Assembly (NCBI RefSeq): GCF_009193325.2
Contig: NZ_CP059856.1
Span: forward strand, 2,232,001 to 2,296,000
Length of the DNA: 64,000 nt
Direction: 5' to 3'
Origin: Bacteroides zhangwenhongii
Lineage (GTDB): Bacteria; Bacteroidota; Bacteroidia; Bacteroidales; Bacteroidaceae
The position numbers were made by a program, and so were the translations under genes. Below are positions 53,920 through 62,204 of the stretch, in pieces (the first letter of the stretch is position 1; each line of letters begins with the position of its first letter). The notes beneath the pieces were generated by a model. The model ran no database searches. It was not told where the DNA came from and saw nothing but the letters and a program-made list of their open reading frames with translations.

Positions 53920-54636
53920 CTATATAGAAAGCAATGCCGGAAGCTCCGATAAACGGGTAATAAAAGGTATACCGGCTTCTCCTGTTCTGCCTTCCGGACA
54001 ACCTTGAACAACCTGACAACCAAGAGACAATCCCGGTTGGATGTCATTTTTCATCGAGTCACCGACAACCAGCACTTCTTCATAGGCAAATCCGGCACGG
54101 TCAATTGCCCGTTTCCACAAGGAAGGATCAGGCTTACGGACACCTTCAAGCATCGAATCTGTGATAGAGTGAAAATAAGATACAATTCCCAAATCCGTTA
54201 CAATCTTCTTAAGATTTCCATAATAATTGGAAACAAGCAACAGGGTGTATGAGCGATGTAACTCATCAAGTACAGTACGGGATGCGACCACATAATCCGA
54301 TGAATAATCCGTCACAAGGCGGGCTGCTTTTAAAGGCAACCCCTTCCTATTCTCCAGTGTATCCGGCAAAACGCCACGTTCTATCAGACTTTTAAACTGT
54401 AAGTCGGTCTTAAATGCCTGCGTCTCAAGCAGGGAATGTTCGGGCTTTACTAGTTGCAATTGCTCCATCATCCGCTCCGCATATACATACGAATCTCGAA
54501 AATTTTCTTTTGTCAAAGGAAGATTCAACTTCGTCGTATAAAGATGAATGTAAATATCCATCCAATGCAAAAAAGGCGAGTCAAGCGTTCCGCCAAAATC
54601 AAAAGCAACCGCTTTTATCTTATCTTTATCTATCAT
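53920..54636 (-). CDS. HAD-family phosphatase of the inositol-lipid operon
   Basis: A 238-residue haloacid-dehalogenase-like phosphatase. Motif I AFDFGGTLD (about 11-19) has the second Asp replaced by Gly, as in some non-phosphatase-like members; motif II LLVSNYYG; motif III region KPDPSLW; motif IV VVGDSMKNDIQ. In the order of this operon it may remove the phosphate from a phosphatidylinositol phosphate intermediate. The change at motif I (DFGGT instead of DFDGT) leaves some doubt. It overlaps the upstream gene by 4 bp. Confidence 0.78.
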   Translation of the reverse strand: MIDKDKIKAVAFDFGGTLDSPFLHWMDIYIHLYTTKLNLPLTKENFRDSYVYAERMMEQLQLVKPEHSLLETQAFKTDLQFKSLIERGVLPDTLENRKGLPLKAARLVTDYSSDYVVASRTVLDELHRSYTLLLVSNYYGNLKKIVTDLGIVSYFHSITDSMLEGVRKPDPSLWKRAIDRAGFAYEEVLVVGDSMKNDIQPGLSLGCQVVQGCPEGRTGEAGIPFITRLSELPALLSI

Positions 54637-55622
54637 TTTTTATTTCCTATCTTCATTAATGCAAGACCTATCACAATCCAGAATAATTCGCGAACACGGG
54701 TGATCAGTGCTGTATATACGCCATAGGCTCCCGACAGGGACAAGCCACCTACCGCCAAAGCAAATCCGCCTTCACGGCCTCCTAACTGCATAGGCAAGAA
54801 AAACAATAAATTGGCCAGTAAGGAAGAGAATGCCAAAATCAAAACACAACTCACAAAACTGACATTAGTAGTAAGCACATTCAATATAAGCCATACTTCC
54901 ATACAACTAACAACACGTGCGAGATATTCCAAAAACAACGCACTATAAAATGTACTTTTCTTTTGACGATGCAACAAGGCAATCTGGCTATCTATATTTT
55001 CCAGTTTCGCCTTATGAGTCTCCGAGAAACGGATAACCCATTTCTTCAGAAACGGTATTTTACTTCCCAAATGAACACAAGCCACTGCCATCCCATGACG
55101 GTATCCCTTCACAAACAGAATACTCAACAACAAACAGAAAACCGTTACCAGTCCCAGTACAATCCCCATTTCCCAACTGACGGGATAGAACACCGCATAA
55201 ATTACGACAGCGCTCAACCATAAACAGAAATGCGAGAAAATGTGCATCATCACATAAAGGATGACCGACGAAGTAGCACGTTCCACTCCTACGTAGGGAG
55301 TAAGTTCCATGATACGGTAAGGCTCCCCTCCCATCAGTCCCACCGGAGTAACATAGTTGATTGCAAATCCGGAGACCGTAAATTTATATAACTTAGAGAA
55401 AGTCAATGAAGATACTTTTCCCCCGCTACGCACAATAATATACCAGGAAAGAGCGTTAATGGCATAGATAACCAGCCACAGCAACAACACCAACGGCAAG
55501 TAAATCCCCGCACGCTTCAGATTGTTCAACAACTCCTCATAAGATACATCAAAAGTGAAAAGCATGATAACAACAGCTACAATGCCAAACACAAGGAAAA
55601 TGTTTCTAAAACGACTCTTCAT
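54633..55622 (-). CDS. Polytopic membrane protein, LPG synthase TM/UPF0104-like
   Basis: A 329-residue membrane protein with about eight hydrophobic helices and the GLMGGEPYRIMEL segment (about 98-110) common to the lysylphosphatidylglycerol synthase transmembrane (flippase-like) family. No aminoacyl-transferase domain is attached. It lies between the phosphatidyltransferase and phosphatase genes (5-bp gap upstream, 4-bp overlap downstream), so it may move the inositol lipid across the membrane. Confidence 0.78.
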   Translation of the reverse strand: MKSRFRNIFLVFGIVAVVIMLFTFDVSYEELLNNLKRAGIYLPLVLLLWLVIYAINALSWYIIVRSGGKVSSLTFSKLYKFTVSGFAINYVTPVGLMGGEPYRIMELTPYVGVERATSSVILYVMMHIFSHFCLWLSAVVIYAVFYPVSWEMGIVLGLVTVFCLLLSILFVKGYRHGMAVACVHLGSKIPFLKKWVIRFSETHKAKLENIDSQIALLHRQKKSTFYSALFLEYLARVVSCMEVWLILNVLTTNVSFVSCVLILAFSSLLANLLFFLPMQLGGREGGFALAVGGLSLSGAYGVYTALITRVRELFWIVIGLALMKIGNKK

Positions 55623-55627
55623 AAATA

Positions 55628-56533
55628 TTATAAGTTTTGGTACATTTGTCTACACAACCGCTCGTGCTGACATATCATATATATCAGTAATCCGTTAAGT
55701 ACGGTCAGTTCAAAGACAAAATAAATCCAAGGCAGATTGACCAATAACGAAATAAACAACACGATAACACGTGTATTGAATGAAAGAATATTGGTGTATT
55801 TCATTAATGGAAGACTACCTTCACGAAAACGGTTTCTAACCTCTTGCGGATATACTTCGCCATATTTCGCACGTAACGCCGCAAAAAAACGCTGGAAAGC
55901 CGGAGAGAATTGTTCCTGCGAATGCGTATAACCCGTATAAAACCAAAGGAATGTTTTCCGCACCAGGTCTTTCTTCCATGACAACGAAAGATACAACTCG
56001 CGTTGTTGCACGGAATTATCCAACTCACTGCCGGATTTCCCTTTCAAGAAGAAAAGATGCACATTCCGGTAATAATCCGCCATAGCCGCCTGCTTACTAT
56101 GCGAAAATCCTGCTACCGCAGCCAATAGCCAAATCCAATACCCCCATTCCGGTGTCAGTCGTAAACAGATAGCTACATAAATAGAAATAAACCAAAAATC
56201 ACCGGATACTCCATCCAGAATACGACCAATTTCAGACTTTTGCCCAGTCATACGTGCTAACTGTCCGTCAGCACTGTCATACATATTCGCCCAAACAAGC
56301 AAACACATACCTATTATATTTATCAGCAGGTCATTATAATAAAACAATATACCGGCAGCTATCCCCAGAAAAATAGAAGCTATGGTGATAGCGTTAGGAG
56401 TAACTCCCAAATGACGAAACAGAAGAGCCCAACGATAACCGATAGGACGGTAGAACAACAAATCGATCCATTCTTCCGTATCAGCAGACTTCAAGGTTGC
56501 CTCCAGCCCCTTTGCACTTACTTCATTATTCAT
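55628..56533 (-). CDS. CDP-alcohol phosphatidyltransferase (inositol lipid synthase candidate)
   Basis: A 301-residue membrane enzyme. The CDP-alcohol motif D-x2-D-G-x2-A-R-x8-G-x3-D-x3-D is visible as DSADGQLARMTGQKSEIGRI followed by LDGVSGD (about 86-112). Five or six membrane helices surround it. The likely reaction joins inositol phosphate to CDP-diacylglycerol or a ceramide-type donor. Overlaps the ATP-grasp-like gene by 4 bp in the same operon. Confidence 0.88.
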   Translation of the reverse strand: MNNEVSAKGLEATLKSADTEEWIDLLFYRPIGYRWALLFRHLGVTPNAITIASIFLGIAAGILFYYNDLLINIIGMCLLVWANMYDSADGQLARMTGQKSEIGRILDGVSGDFWFISIYVAICLRLTPEWGYWIWLLAAVAGFSHSKQAAMADYYRNVHLFFLKGKSGSELDNSVQQRELYLSLSWKKDLVRKTFLWFYTGYTHSQEQFSPAFQRFFAALRAKYGEVYPQEVRNRFREGSLPLMKYTNILSFNTRVIVLFISLLVNLPWIYFVFELTVLNGLLIYMICQHERLCRQMYQNL

Positions 56534-57402
56534 AATCCTACGTTCTCTACTTTTCTTATGATAATTCCACCAATCGCCTTCGCCGCTTCCTGACGGCAGG
56601 GAGCAAAACTAGGCCAATCGTTAAAATCAATAATACGAATCGTTCCATCCGGCGCTACGATACAGTCGCCACCATATACCGTCACATCCAGCACTTTCGC
56701 CGCATCACTGCAAAGTTGGTGCAACCCCTCTTCCGAGAAAGGAATGCCGGACGGAGCACCATTAATCTCTTCAAGGCCAAATTTGCTATGATTACCCTCC
56801 TGCGGATAAAACCAATAGAAGAAATCAGTACCGGCTACTCCATAGAATTTAACCAAATCACCTTTCAAATGCTCATTAATCACCACACGCTCGATACCAC
56901 GCAAGGCATATTCCGCAATGACCTCCTGCAATTCGGCAGAAGTACGTACAAACGTTACATCTTCACGATGAATGGCATGAAAGTCCGCACGTTTCAACCA
57001 ACAAGGCTCAAATACAGGTTTTATCAATGCTTCGGGAACACCATCATTCGTATCCCATATCAAACTTCGAGGGTGAGAAATCTGATTTTCAAGCAGCAGA
57101 GTAGTCATTCGCTCACGTGTACAATTCTCGATACCATGTCCGGAATTGACCGCAAAGCAATCCTCTTTTTCTTCCAGCTTCTGCAACTTCCGCACAGAAG
57201 CCTTACTACGCATCATGGTAAATATATACTTCTCGCCTTTCAACGAATTAGTCAGGAATTCCTGTTCCGTATACATATTCACCTGATGACCATTTTCTTT
57301 CAAATACTGGGCAACAGCCGAAAAGATGGCGGCATCATTGCCGACATGATTGGGTGAAAAAAGAGAATATCGCTGTATTCCCGCAAAAATCAAGGATCTC
57401 AT
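56530..57402 (-). CDS. ATP-grasp-like protein of the inositol-lipid operon
   Basis: A 290-residue soluble protein that looks like a RimK-type ATP-grasp fold. The N-terminal Rossmann-like part (AGIQRYSLFSPNHVGNDAAI) is followed by the VINEHLKGDLVKFYGV strand and the metal site GGDCIVAPDGTIRIIDFNDWPSF (quoted from about 254, in parts: GGDCIVAPDG and TIRIIDFNDWPSF). ATP-grasp enzymes join an acid to an amine or thiol with ATP; the substrate here is unknown. Overlaps on both sides show tight coupling with lipid genes. Confidence 0.72.
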   Translation of the reverse strand: MRSLIFAGIQRYSLFSPNHVGNDAAIFSAVAQYLKENGHQVNMYTEQEFLTNSLKGEKYIFTMMRSKASVRKLQKLEEKEDCFAVNSGHGIENCTRERMTTLLLENQISHPRSLIWDTNDGVPEALIKPVFEPCWLKRADFHAIHREDVTFVRTSAELQEVIAEYALRGIERVVINEHLKGDLVKFYGVAGTDFFYWFYPQEGNHSKFGLEEINGAPSGIPFSEEGLHQLCSDAAKVLDVTVYGGDCIVAPDGTIRIIDFNDWPSFAPCRQEAAKAIGGIIIRKVENVGL

Positions 57403-58118
57403 TTAATCAGTTGTTCATCTAAAAAAAGTTCGGCTTTCTTCACATCCGCCGCATGATCTATGTCTATTACTTTTGAGAATGGGTAAGCCCGCAACTGCAA
57501 ACCGGCATCAACCAGATATTGCTGGAAACCGCGCATACGGGAAACTCCTGCCTCCATCGCTAAAGGCAACTGTGCCAAAGCACGCTGATTCATACAATAA
57601 ATTCCTCCCGATATATAACGCAAGCCGTCATAAGCCTCACTGGCATATCCCGTAATCCGCAAATCATCCGCTGCCTTGACATAAAGAGGACGTTCGTCGT
57701 CAATATAATCCGTAACAGCCATCAAAGCATCAGCAGATTCATCAGCACGAAAAGTACGAATATAATCAGCAAACTCTGCTTCACGAAAGATCGGGTCTAC
57801 CGTTGTCAGACAGAATTTTCCTTCGCCTTGCAGATAAGGCATGAGTTCATAAAAACTATGGAAAGAATCGGGAGTGGATTTTACAATCACATTCAGAGGT
57901 ATGGGTAGTTGTCGCTGTTGTTGTTCCAAAAAACAACGAACTTCGGACATTTCTTCATTAATAATGATGCAGATAGACTCTGCATCATTATCAAGGAAAA
58001 TGCGAAATAATCGGCTTAATAGAGGAGTACCCCCCACTTGTACAAGCGGTTTAGGAACCTTCACCCCTTCAGAAACAAGGCGAGAACCTTGCCCTGCGGC
58101 TATTAACGCATATTTCAT
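57399..58118 (-). CDS. NTP-transferase family nucleotidyltransferase
   Basis: A 239-residue enzyme with the nucleotide-binding start ALIAAGQGSRLVSEGVKVPKP (about 4-24; given as family GxGxR...PKP motif), and a C-terminal RAYPFSKVIDIDHAADVKKAE ending. It probably activates an alcohol phosphate with CTP or another NTP, for example inositol phosphate. It lies 18 bp after the inositol-phosphate synthase gene. Confidence 0.85.
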   Translation of the reverse strand: MKYALIAAGQGSRLVSEGVKVPKPLVQVGGTPLLSRLFRIFLDNDAESICIIINEEMSEVRCFLEQQQRQLPIPLNVIVKSTPDSFHSFYELMPYLQGEGKFCLTTVDPIFREAEFADYIRTFRADESADALMAVTDYIDDERPLYVKAADDLRITGYASEAYDGLRYISGGIYCMNQRALAQLPLAMEAGVSRMRGFQQYLVDAGLQLRAYPFSKVIDIDHAADVKKAELFLDEQLIK

Positions 58119-58136
58119 TCTATTATATCTTCCTAT

Positions 58137-59426
58137 TTAAGCCAAATAATCAGGTTCTTTTTCACCAATCATGTTACGCAATGTCTGTTTTACCATTCTC
58201 CATTGAGTGAACAAGTCGTGTTCCGGTTGGTGTTCAAAATCATGCATCGGGCTCTTGCAGAAGAATGACAACCAAGTCTGGATGCCACACATACCTGCAC
58301 GCATTGCCAAATCACTGAACAATACAAGGTCGAGCGCGATAGGAGCAGCAAGGATAGAGTCGCGGCAAAGGAAGTTTACCTTGATTTCCATCGGATAGCC
58401 CATCCATCCGAAGATGTCAATGTTATCCCATGCTTCTTTGTTGTCTTTGCGAGGAGGATAGTAGTTGATACGTACCTTATGATAAACATCTCCGTAAAGA
58501 TCGGGGAATTTTTCAGGTTCGAAGATAGTATCGATTACAGACAGCTTGCTGACTTCTTTTGTTTTGAAGTTTTCCGGCTGATCAAGAACTTCACCGTCAC
58601 GATTACCCAATATATTGGTAGAGAACCAACCGCTCACACCCAACATACGAGTCTTGAACATCGGAGCCAATACAGTCTTCATCAAAGTCTGACCACTCTT
58701 GAAGTCCTTTCCTGAGATAGGCACATTCATCTTCTTAGAGAATTCCCACATAGCCGGAGTATCTACGCACAAGTTAGGAGCACCCATAATAAACGGAGCA
58801 CCTTCTGCAATAGCAGCATAAGCGTAACACATACTCGGAGAAATAACTTCCGTATTATTCTCCTTCATTGCTTTTTCCAAAGCGGCGAGTGACTGATGTT
58901 CGTCAGACAACGGAACGTAGATTTCTGTGCTGGCAGCCCAAAGAACAACGATGCGGTCGCAGTTGTTAGCAGCCTTAAAGTCACGGATATCCTGACGGAG
59001 TTGTTCTACCATGTCCCAACGGGTAGCAGCATTCTTGATATAAGTACCATTCAGACGTTTAGCAAAATTGTGATCGAAAGCTGCCGGCATTGGCTTGATG
59101 GCTTCCAATTCGTCTTTTACTCCGTTCAGGTCTTTTTCTTTCAAGACTTCTGCATACATAGCAGCCTCGTATGCGTTATCCGGGAAAATATCCCAACCTC
59201 CGAAAACAATGTCATTCAAATCTGTCAAAGGTACAACATCTTTGATAAGTTTTTCCTCATTGTTTTCCATGCGCATAGTAGCCAACTGTGAAATAGATCC
59301 TATCGGTTTTGCCAGTCCCTTGCGAGAGGCTAGTGTACCCGTAATCATTGTGGTAGCAACTGCTCCACCCACTCCAACTACCAACACGCCGAGACGTCCG
59401 GTAGCGGGCTTAATTTCTTGTTTCAT
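58137..59426 (-). CDS. Inositol-3-phosphate synthase
   Basis: A 429-residue NAD-dependent enzyme that makes myo-inositol 3-phosphate from glucose 6-phosphate. NAD-binding VVGVGGAVATTMITG (about 16-30), VLWAASTEIY (about 163-172), and SGKDFKSGQT with Lys243 (about 238-247), the central active-site motif of the family, are all present. First gene of a six-gene operon behind the box at 59460. The order of genes matches the inositol-lipid locus known from B. thetaiotaomicron. Confidence 0.93.
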   Translation of the reverse strand: MKQEIKPATGRLGVLVVGVGGAVATTMITGTLASRKGLAKPIGSISQLATMRMENNEEKLIKDVVPLTDLNDIVFGGWDIFPDNAYEAAMYAEVLKEKDLNGVKDELEAIKPMPAAFDHNFAKRLNGTYIKNAATRWDMVEQLRQDIRDFKAANNCDRIVVLWAASTEIYVPLSDEHQSLAALEKAMKENNTEVISPSMCYAYAAIAEGAPFIMGAPNLCVDTPAMWEFSKKMNVPISGKDFKSGQTLMKTVLAPMFKTRMLGVSGWFSTNILGNRDGEVLDQPENFKTKEVSKLSVIDTIFEPEKFPDLYGDVYHKVRINYYPPRKDNKEAWDNIDIFGWMGYPMEIKVNFLCRDSILAAPIALDLVLFSDLAMRAGMCGIQTWLSFFCKSPMHDFEHQPEHDLFTQWRMVKQTLRNMIGEKEPDYLA

Positions 59427-59459
59427 TTCTATTCTATTAAAATTAAACTAAAATTGTTG

Positions 59460-59467
59460 CAAAAATA
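59460..59467 (-). promoter_or_regulatory. -7 box of the inositol-lipid operon
   Basis: CAAAAATA on the plus strand reads TATTTTTG on the minus strand, 34 bases before the synthase start. Confidence 0.55.
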
Positions 59468-59534
59468 AGATTAATTAATTACTAAAACGAGCTTTATTTG
59501 TCATATAAACATGGCAATTAGCAGGATTTAACTT

Positions 59535-62087
59535 TTAGAAGGTCATGTGGAGACTTATCCTCAAGCCTGATTTGTCAATTCCGGGTGCATCACGGTATGT
59601 AAGCCTCCACACATAGTCCAAGCGTAATACCTTGAGAATATTTTCAATACCTATCCCCGCCTCCACGTATGGTGTTTTCCCCATTGACTGTGTGTTCGCT
59701 ATCGGAAAAGCGAACAAGCCATCACTCAAGGCCGGATTGTTCTTATCACTTAAATGCCCATACAACCCGCGACATGAGACAACCTCCCTCCATTTTAGCT
59801 TCTTTAACAATGGAATACGATTGAATAACCAACCGTTGAGGAAATAGGTAACATCCCATGAGAAATATTCGTCATTCATAAATTCCATCGCATTCATCAA
59901 TGAATAAGATTCGGGCTGAATGGTATAAGAAAGGTTGGCATTGGGCATGATTAACAAGGGGAAAGGAACTTTGTCCCACACTTTACCCGCTTTCAGAATA
60001 ATATCCGTATAGCCGAAAGCAGAAAACCAGAACCGCTTCTGGATACCGGCCTCAGTATGGTTATATGTATAATCGCTACCTAAAATACCCTTACCGGCAA
60101 TAGTATGCGACAAGGTAAAGACAGGTGCATCCAACGAAACGGGAAAACGGTTCCATTGAGTTTGGAAAAACTTCTCATTAGGGGCATAACGCAACTTCAA
60201 CTCTGCTGCGCTGGTAGAAAAATCCTTGACCGGAGTATAAACGCCGCCCTCTTTTCGCAGGAAAGGAATCAGATACGAAGACTCATCCGTCCGCCTGCGG
60301 GCTGTCAATTGGAAAGAAAAGCCCGAATAGAATTCATTGGTATAGGTCATTTCCGCCTGTTTGAAATAACCGATACGGTCATCCTTTTCACGTTTCAAAG
60401 CCAGAAACACATTATCTTTACTCGTATACAGGTAGTTTTGCCCGTATTGGTTGACATCAGACTCGTAACGTAACTTCAAAGAGTGAATAGGAAATTCGTT
60501 AGCATATTCTTTTTTCTTTTTGAACGAATATTCCAGTTCCGCCAATCCTTTCACACGCTCATCCTTAAAACCGTACGCAATGTACCCTTTTGCAAACAGA
60601 TGAGGATTGAGCCAGGCAGTTGTCATCCCTCCGGCACGAATACGGGGACCTTCGAGTGTATTACCGCTAATAGTGGCGTTCATCGGGCCAATATAGAAAA
60701 GAGGTGCTTCCTTAGAGGTCGGGATATATCCGGTAAAGAGGATAGAAAGTACCTTTTCTGTCCAATAATAGACCGGATAACTGCGCAACTGTGCCATCAA
60801 GTGATCTACCGAATTTTCTTGTTGCGAGATAGCGGCTTCCGGGCGATTCTCCGCCCAAAAAGATTCGGAACGCGCCAAAGCCTCCGTTTCTTCAATGATA
60901 CGTTCCGGCTTGGTGAAAGCCTTGTCGGCTTCTGCAGTCGGTGCAAATGTATAATTGCTATAATCCGCCACACGACGGGCAAAGATCCCATCCTGCCCTT
61001 CGGTCAACTTAAATTCAACCGTAATGCTTTCATGATCAAGCAGGCGCGTACCGTCTTCGGCACGTTTGAATTCCTGTTCGAGCAACATATAGTCTACAAA
61101 ATTCAGGTTTATCTTTTTGGGAAAGTTGAATACGGCACGTTTGACAAAATAAGTAGAGTCGAGCACTACATACAGATGTCCGTTGAATCCGAAAGACTCG
61201 GAGTTAAATGGGGTGAAAGCCAGATCTACACAAGGTTCACCGGCTATCTGCAATGTATCCATCAGATAATACTTATAGAATCCCGTACCGATGCGGGACA
61301 GTGGACTGACAAACTTATTGGTAAACAGGGAAATGTTATTTTCGTAAATATCCACATCCTTGAAAACTTCGTTGATAGCAGCCTGCATCCCTTGTTTGGA
61401 AAGGAACTCATCAACACCCGCCTGTTTGCGTCCTTTCACCCATTGTTTCTCGGAGCGGGGAGATTTCCGATAATAGTCCGTAGCAAGCAACTCTCGGGCT
61501 GATACGGTAAGAATAGGTTTACCGGTGACGGCAGAAGTATCTATATACTCGGTAAGAAAATCAAATTTACGATATAACCATTTCTTCTGCTTCTCTTCAT
61601 CAAAATTATTCAGCGCGAAAGTAGTCTTCTCATAACGTTCGCGTTGCCAAAAATCTTTTTCATTTGGAGAATGATTATCACGACTCTCAATCATCCGACG
61701 AACAAATTCCACTGCCGGATTATCTTTTTTCCGGTAACGCTCCCGTTTGGGCTTTACCACAACTTCAGAAAGGTCATAAGCAGTAGGCGCAAGCGCTACT
61801 TTGTAGGATAAATTACGGGCCGGATAAATCCTCCGACTATTCTCGTTATAGCCGATGACCGATATCACAAGAATTGCTTCGGAACGGTTGGTCTTGAAAT
61901 AAAAGCGTCCGTCACTGCCGGTCGTAGTTCCCTCAGTCGTGTCTTTCAGACGTACAGATGCATAAGGTAGAGGTTCTTTTGTCAGAGAATCAGTCACCAC
62001 TCCTTGCACTACATACTGTGCGCTTAGAGGAATACTGATTAACAATAAAAGAAAGAGCGTCAGTGTACCTTTTACGATTAGTCTCAT
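59535..62087 (-). CDS. DUF5686/CarboxypepD-like outer-membrane protein
   Basis: An 850-residue exported protein. Signal peptide to about 24; CarboxypepD regulatory-like domain YVVQGVVTDSLTKEPLPYAS (about 25-100); then a long region of the DUF5686 type ending in beta-barrel-like strands (YVWRLTYRDAPG, LRISLHMTF) with a C-terminal Phe as in outer-membrane proteins. Common in Bacteroidota; function unknown. No plug domain, so it is not a SusC. It stands alone with its own -7 box. Confidence 0.82.
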   Translation of the reverse strand: MRLIVKGTLTLFLLLLISIPLSAQYVVQGVVTDSLTKEPLPYASVRLKDTTEGTTTGSDGRFYFKTNRSEAILVISVIGYNENSRRIYPARNLSYKVALAPTAYDLSEVVVKPKRERYRKKDNPAVEFVRRMIESRDNHSPNEKDFWQRERYEKTTFALNNFDEEKQKKWLYRKFDFLTEYIDTSAVTGKPILTVSARELLATDYYRKSPRSEKQWVKGRKQAGVDEFLSKQGMQAAINEVFKDVDIYENNISLFTNKFVSPLSRIGTGFYKYYLMDTLQIAGEPCVDLAFTPFNSESFGFNGHLYVVLDSTYFVKRAVFNFPKKINLNFVDYMLLEQEFKRAEDGTRLLDHESITVEFKLTEGQDGIFARRVADYSNYTFAPTAEADKAFTKPERIIEETEALARSESFWAENRPEAAISQQENSVDHLMAQLRSYPVYYWTEKVLSILFTGYIPTSKEAPLFYIGPMNATISGNTLEGPRIRAGGMTTAWLNPHLFAKGYIAYGFKDERVKGLAELEYSFKKKKEYANEFPIHSLKLRYESDVNQYGQNYLYTSKDNVFLALKREKDDRIGYFKQAEMTYTNEFYSGFSFQLTARRRTDESSYLIPFLRKEGGVYTPVKDFSTSAAELKLRYAPNEKFFQTQWNRFPVSLDAPVFTLSHTIAGKGILGSDYTYNHTEAGIQKRFWFSAFGYTDIILKAGKVWDKVPFPLLIMPNANLSYTIQPESYSLMNAMEFMNDEYFSWDVTYFLNGWLFNRIPLLKKLKWREVVSCRGLYGHLSDKNNPALSDGLFAFPIANTQSMGKTPYVEAGIGIENILKVLRLDYVWRLTYRDAPGIDKSGLRISLHMTF

Positions 62088-62116
62088 ACCTTAAAATCCT
62101 ATTGAATTGAGCGGGG

Positions 62117-62124
62117 CAAAGGTA
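62117..62124 (-). promoter_or_regulatory. -7 box for the DUF5686 gene
   Basis: CAAAGGTA on the plus strand reads TACCTTTG on the minus strand, 30 bases before the start at 62087. Confidence 0.55.
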
Positions 62125-62204
62125 CGGGTATTTAAGGACAAAAAAAGGTCTGTTTGGCGGAAGAAGTGTTCTTATTTGACACAATCAAAGAAGAACAGTC
62201 CGAT

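Noticed and set aside
53920..53960. A second gene overlapping the palindrome behind rng
   Set aside because: Frames through the palindrome are only by-products of the symmetric sequence and lack starts or conserved composition.
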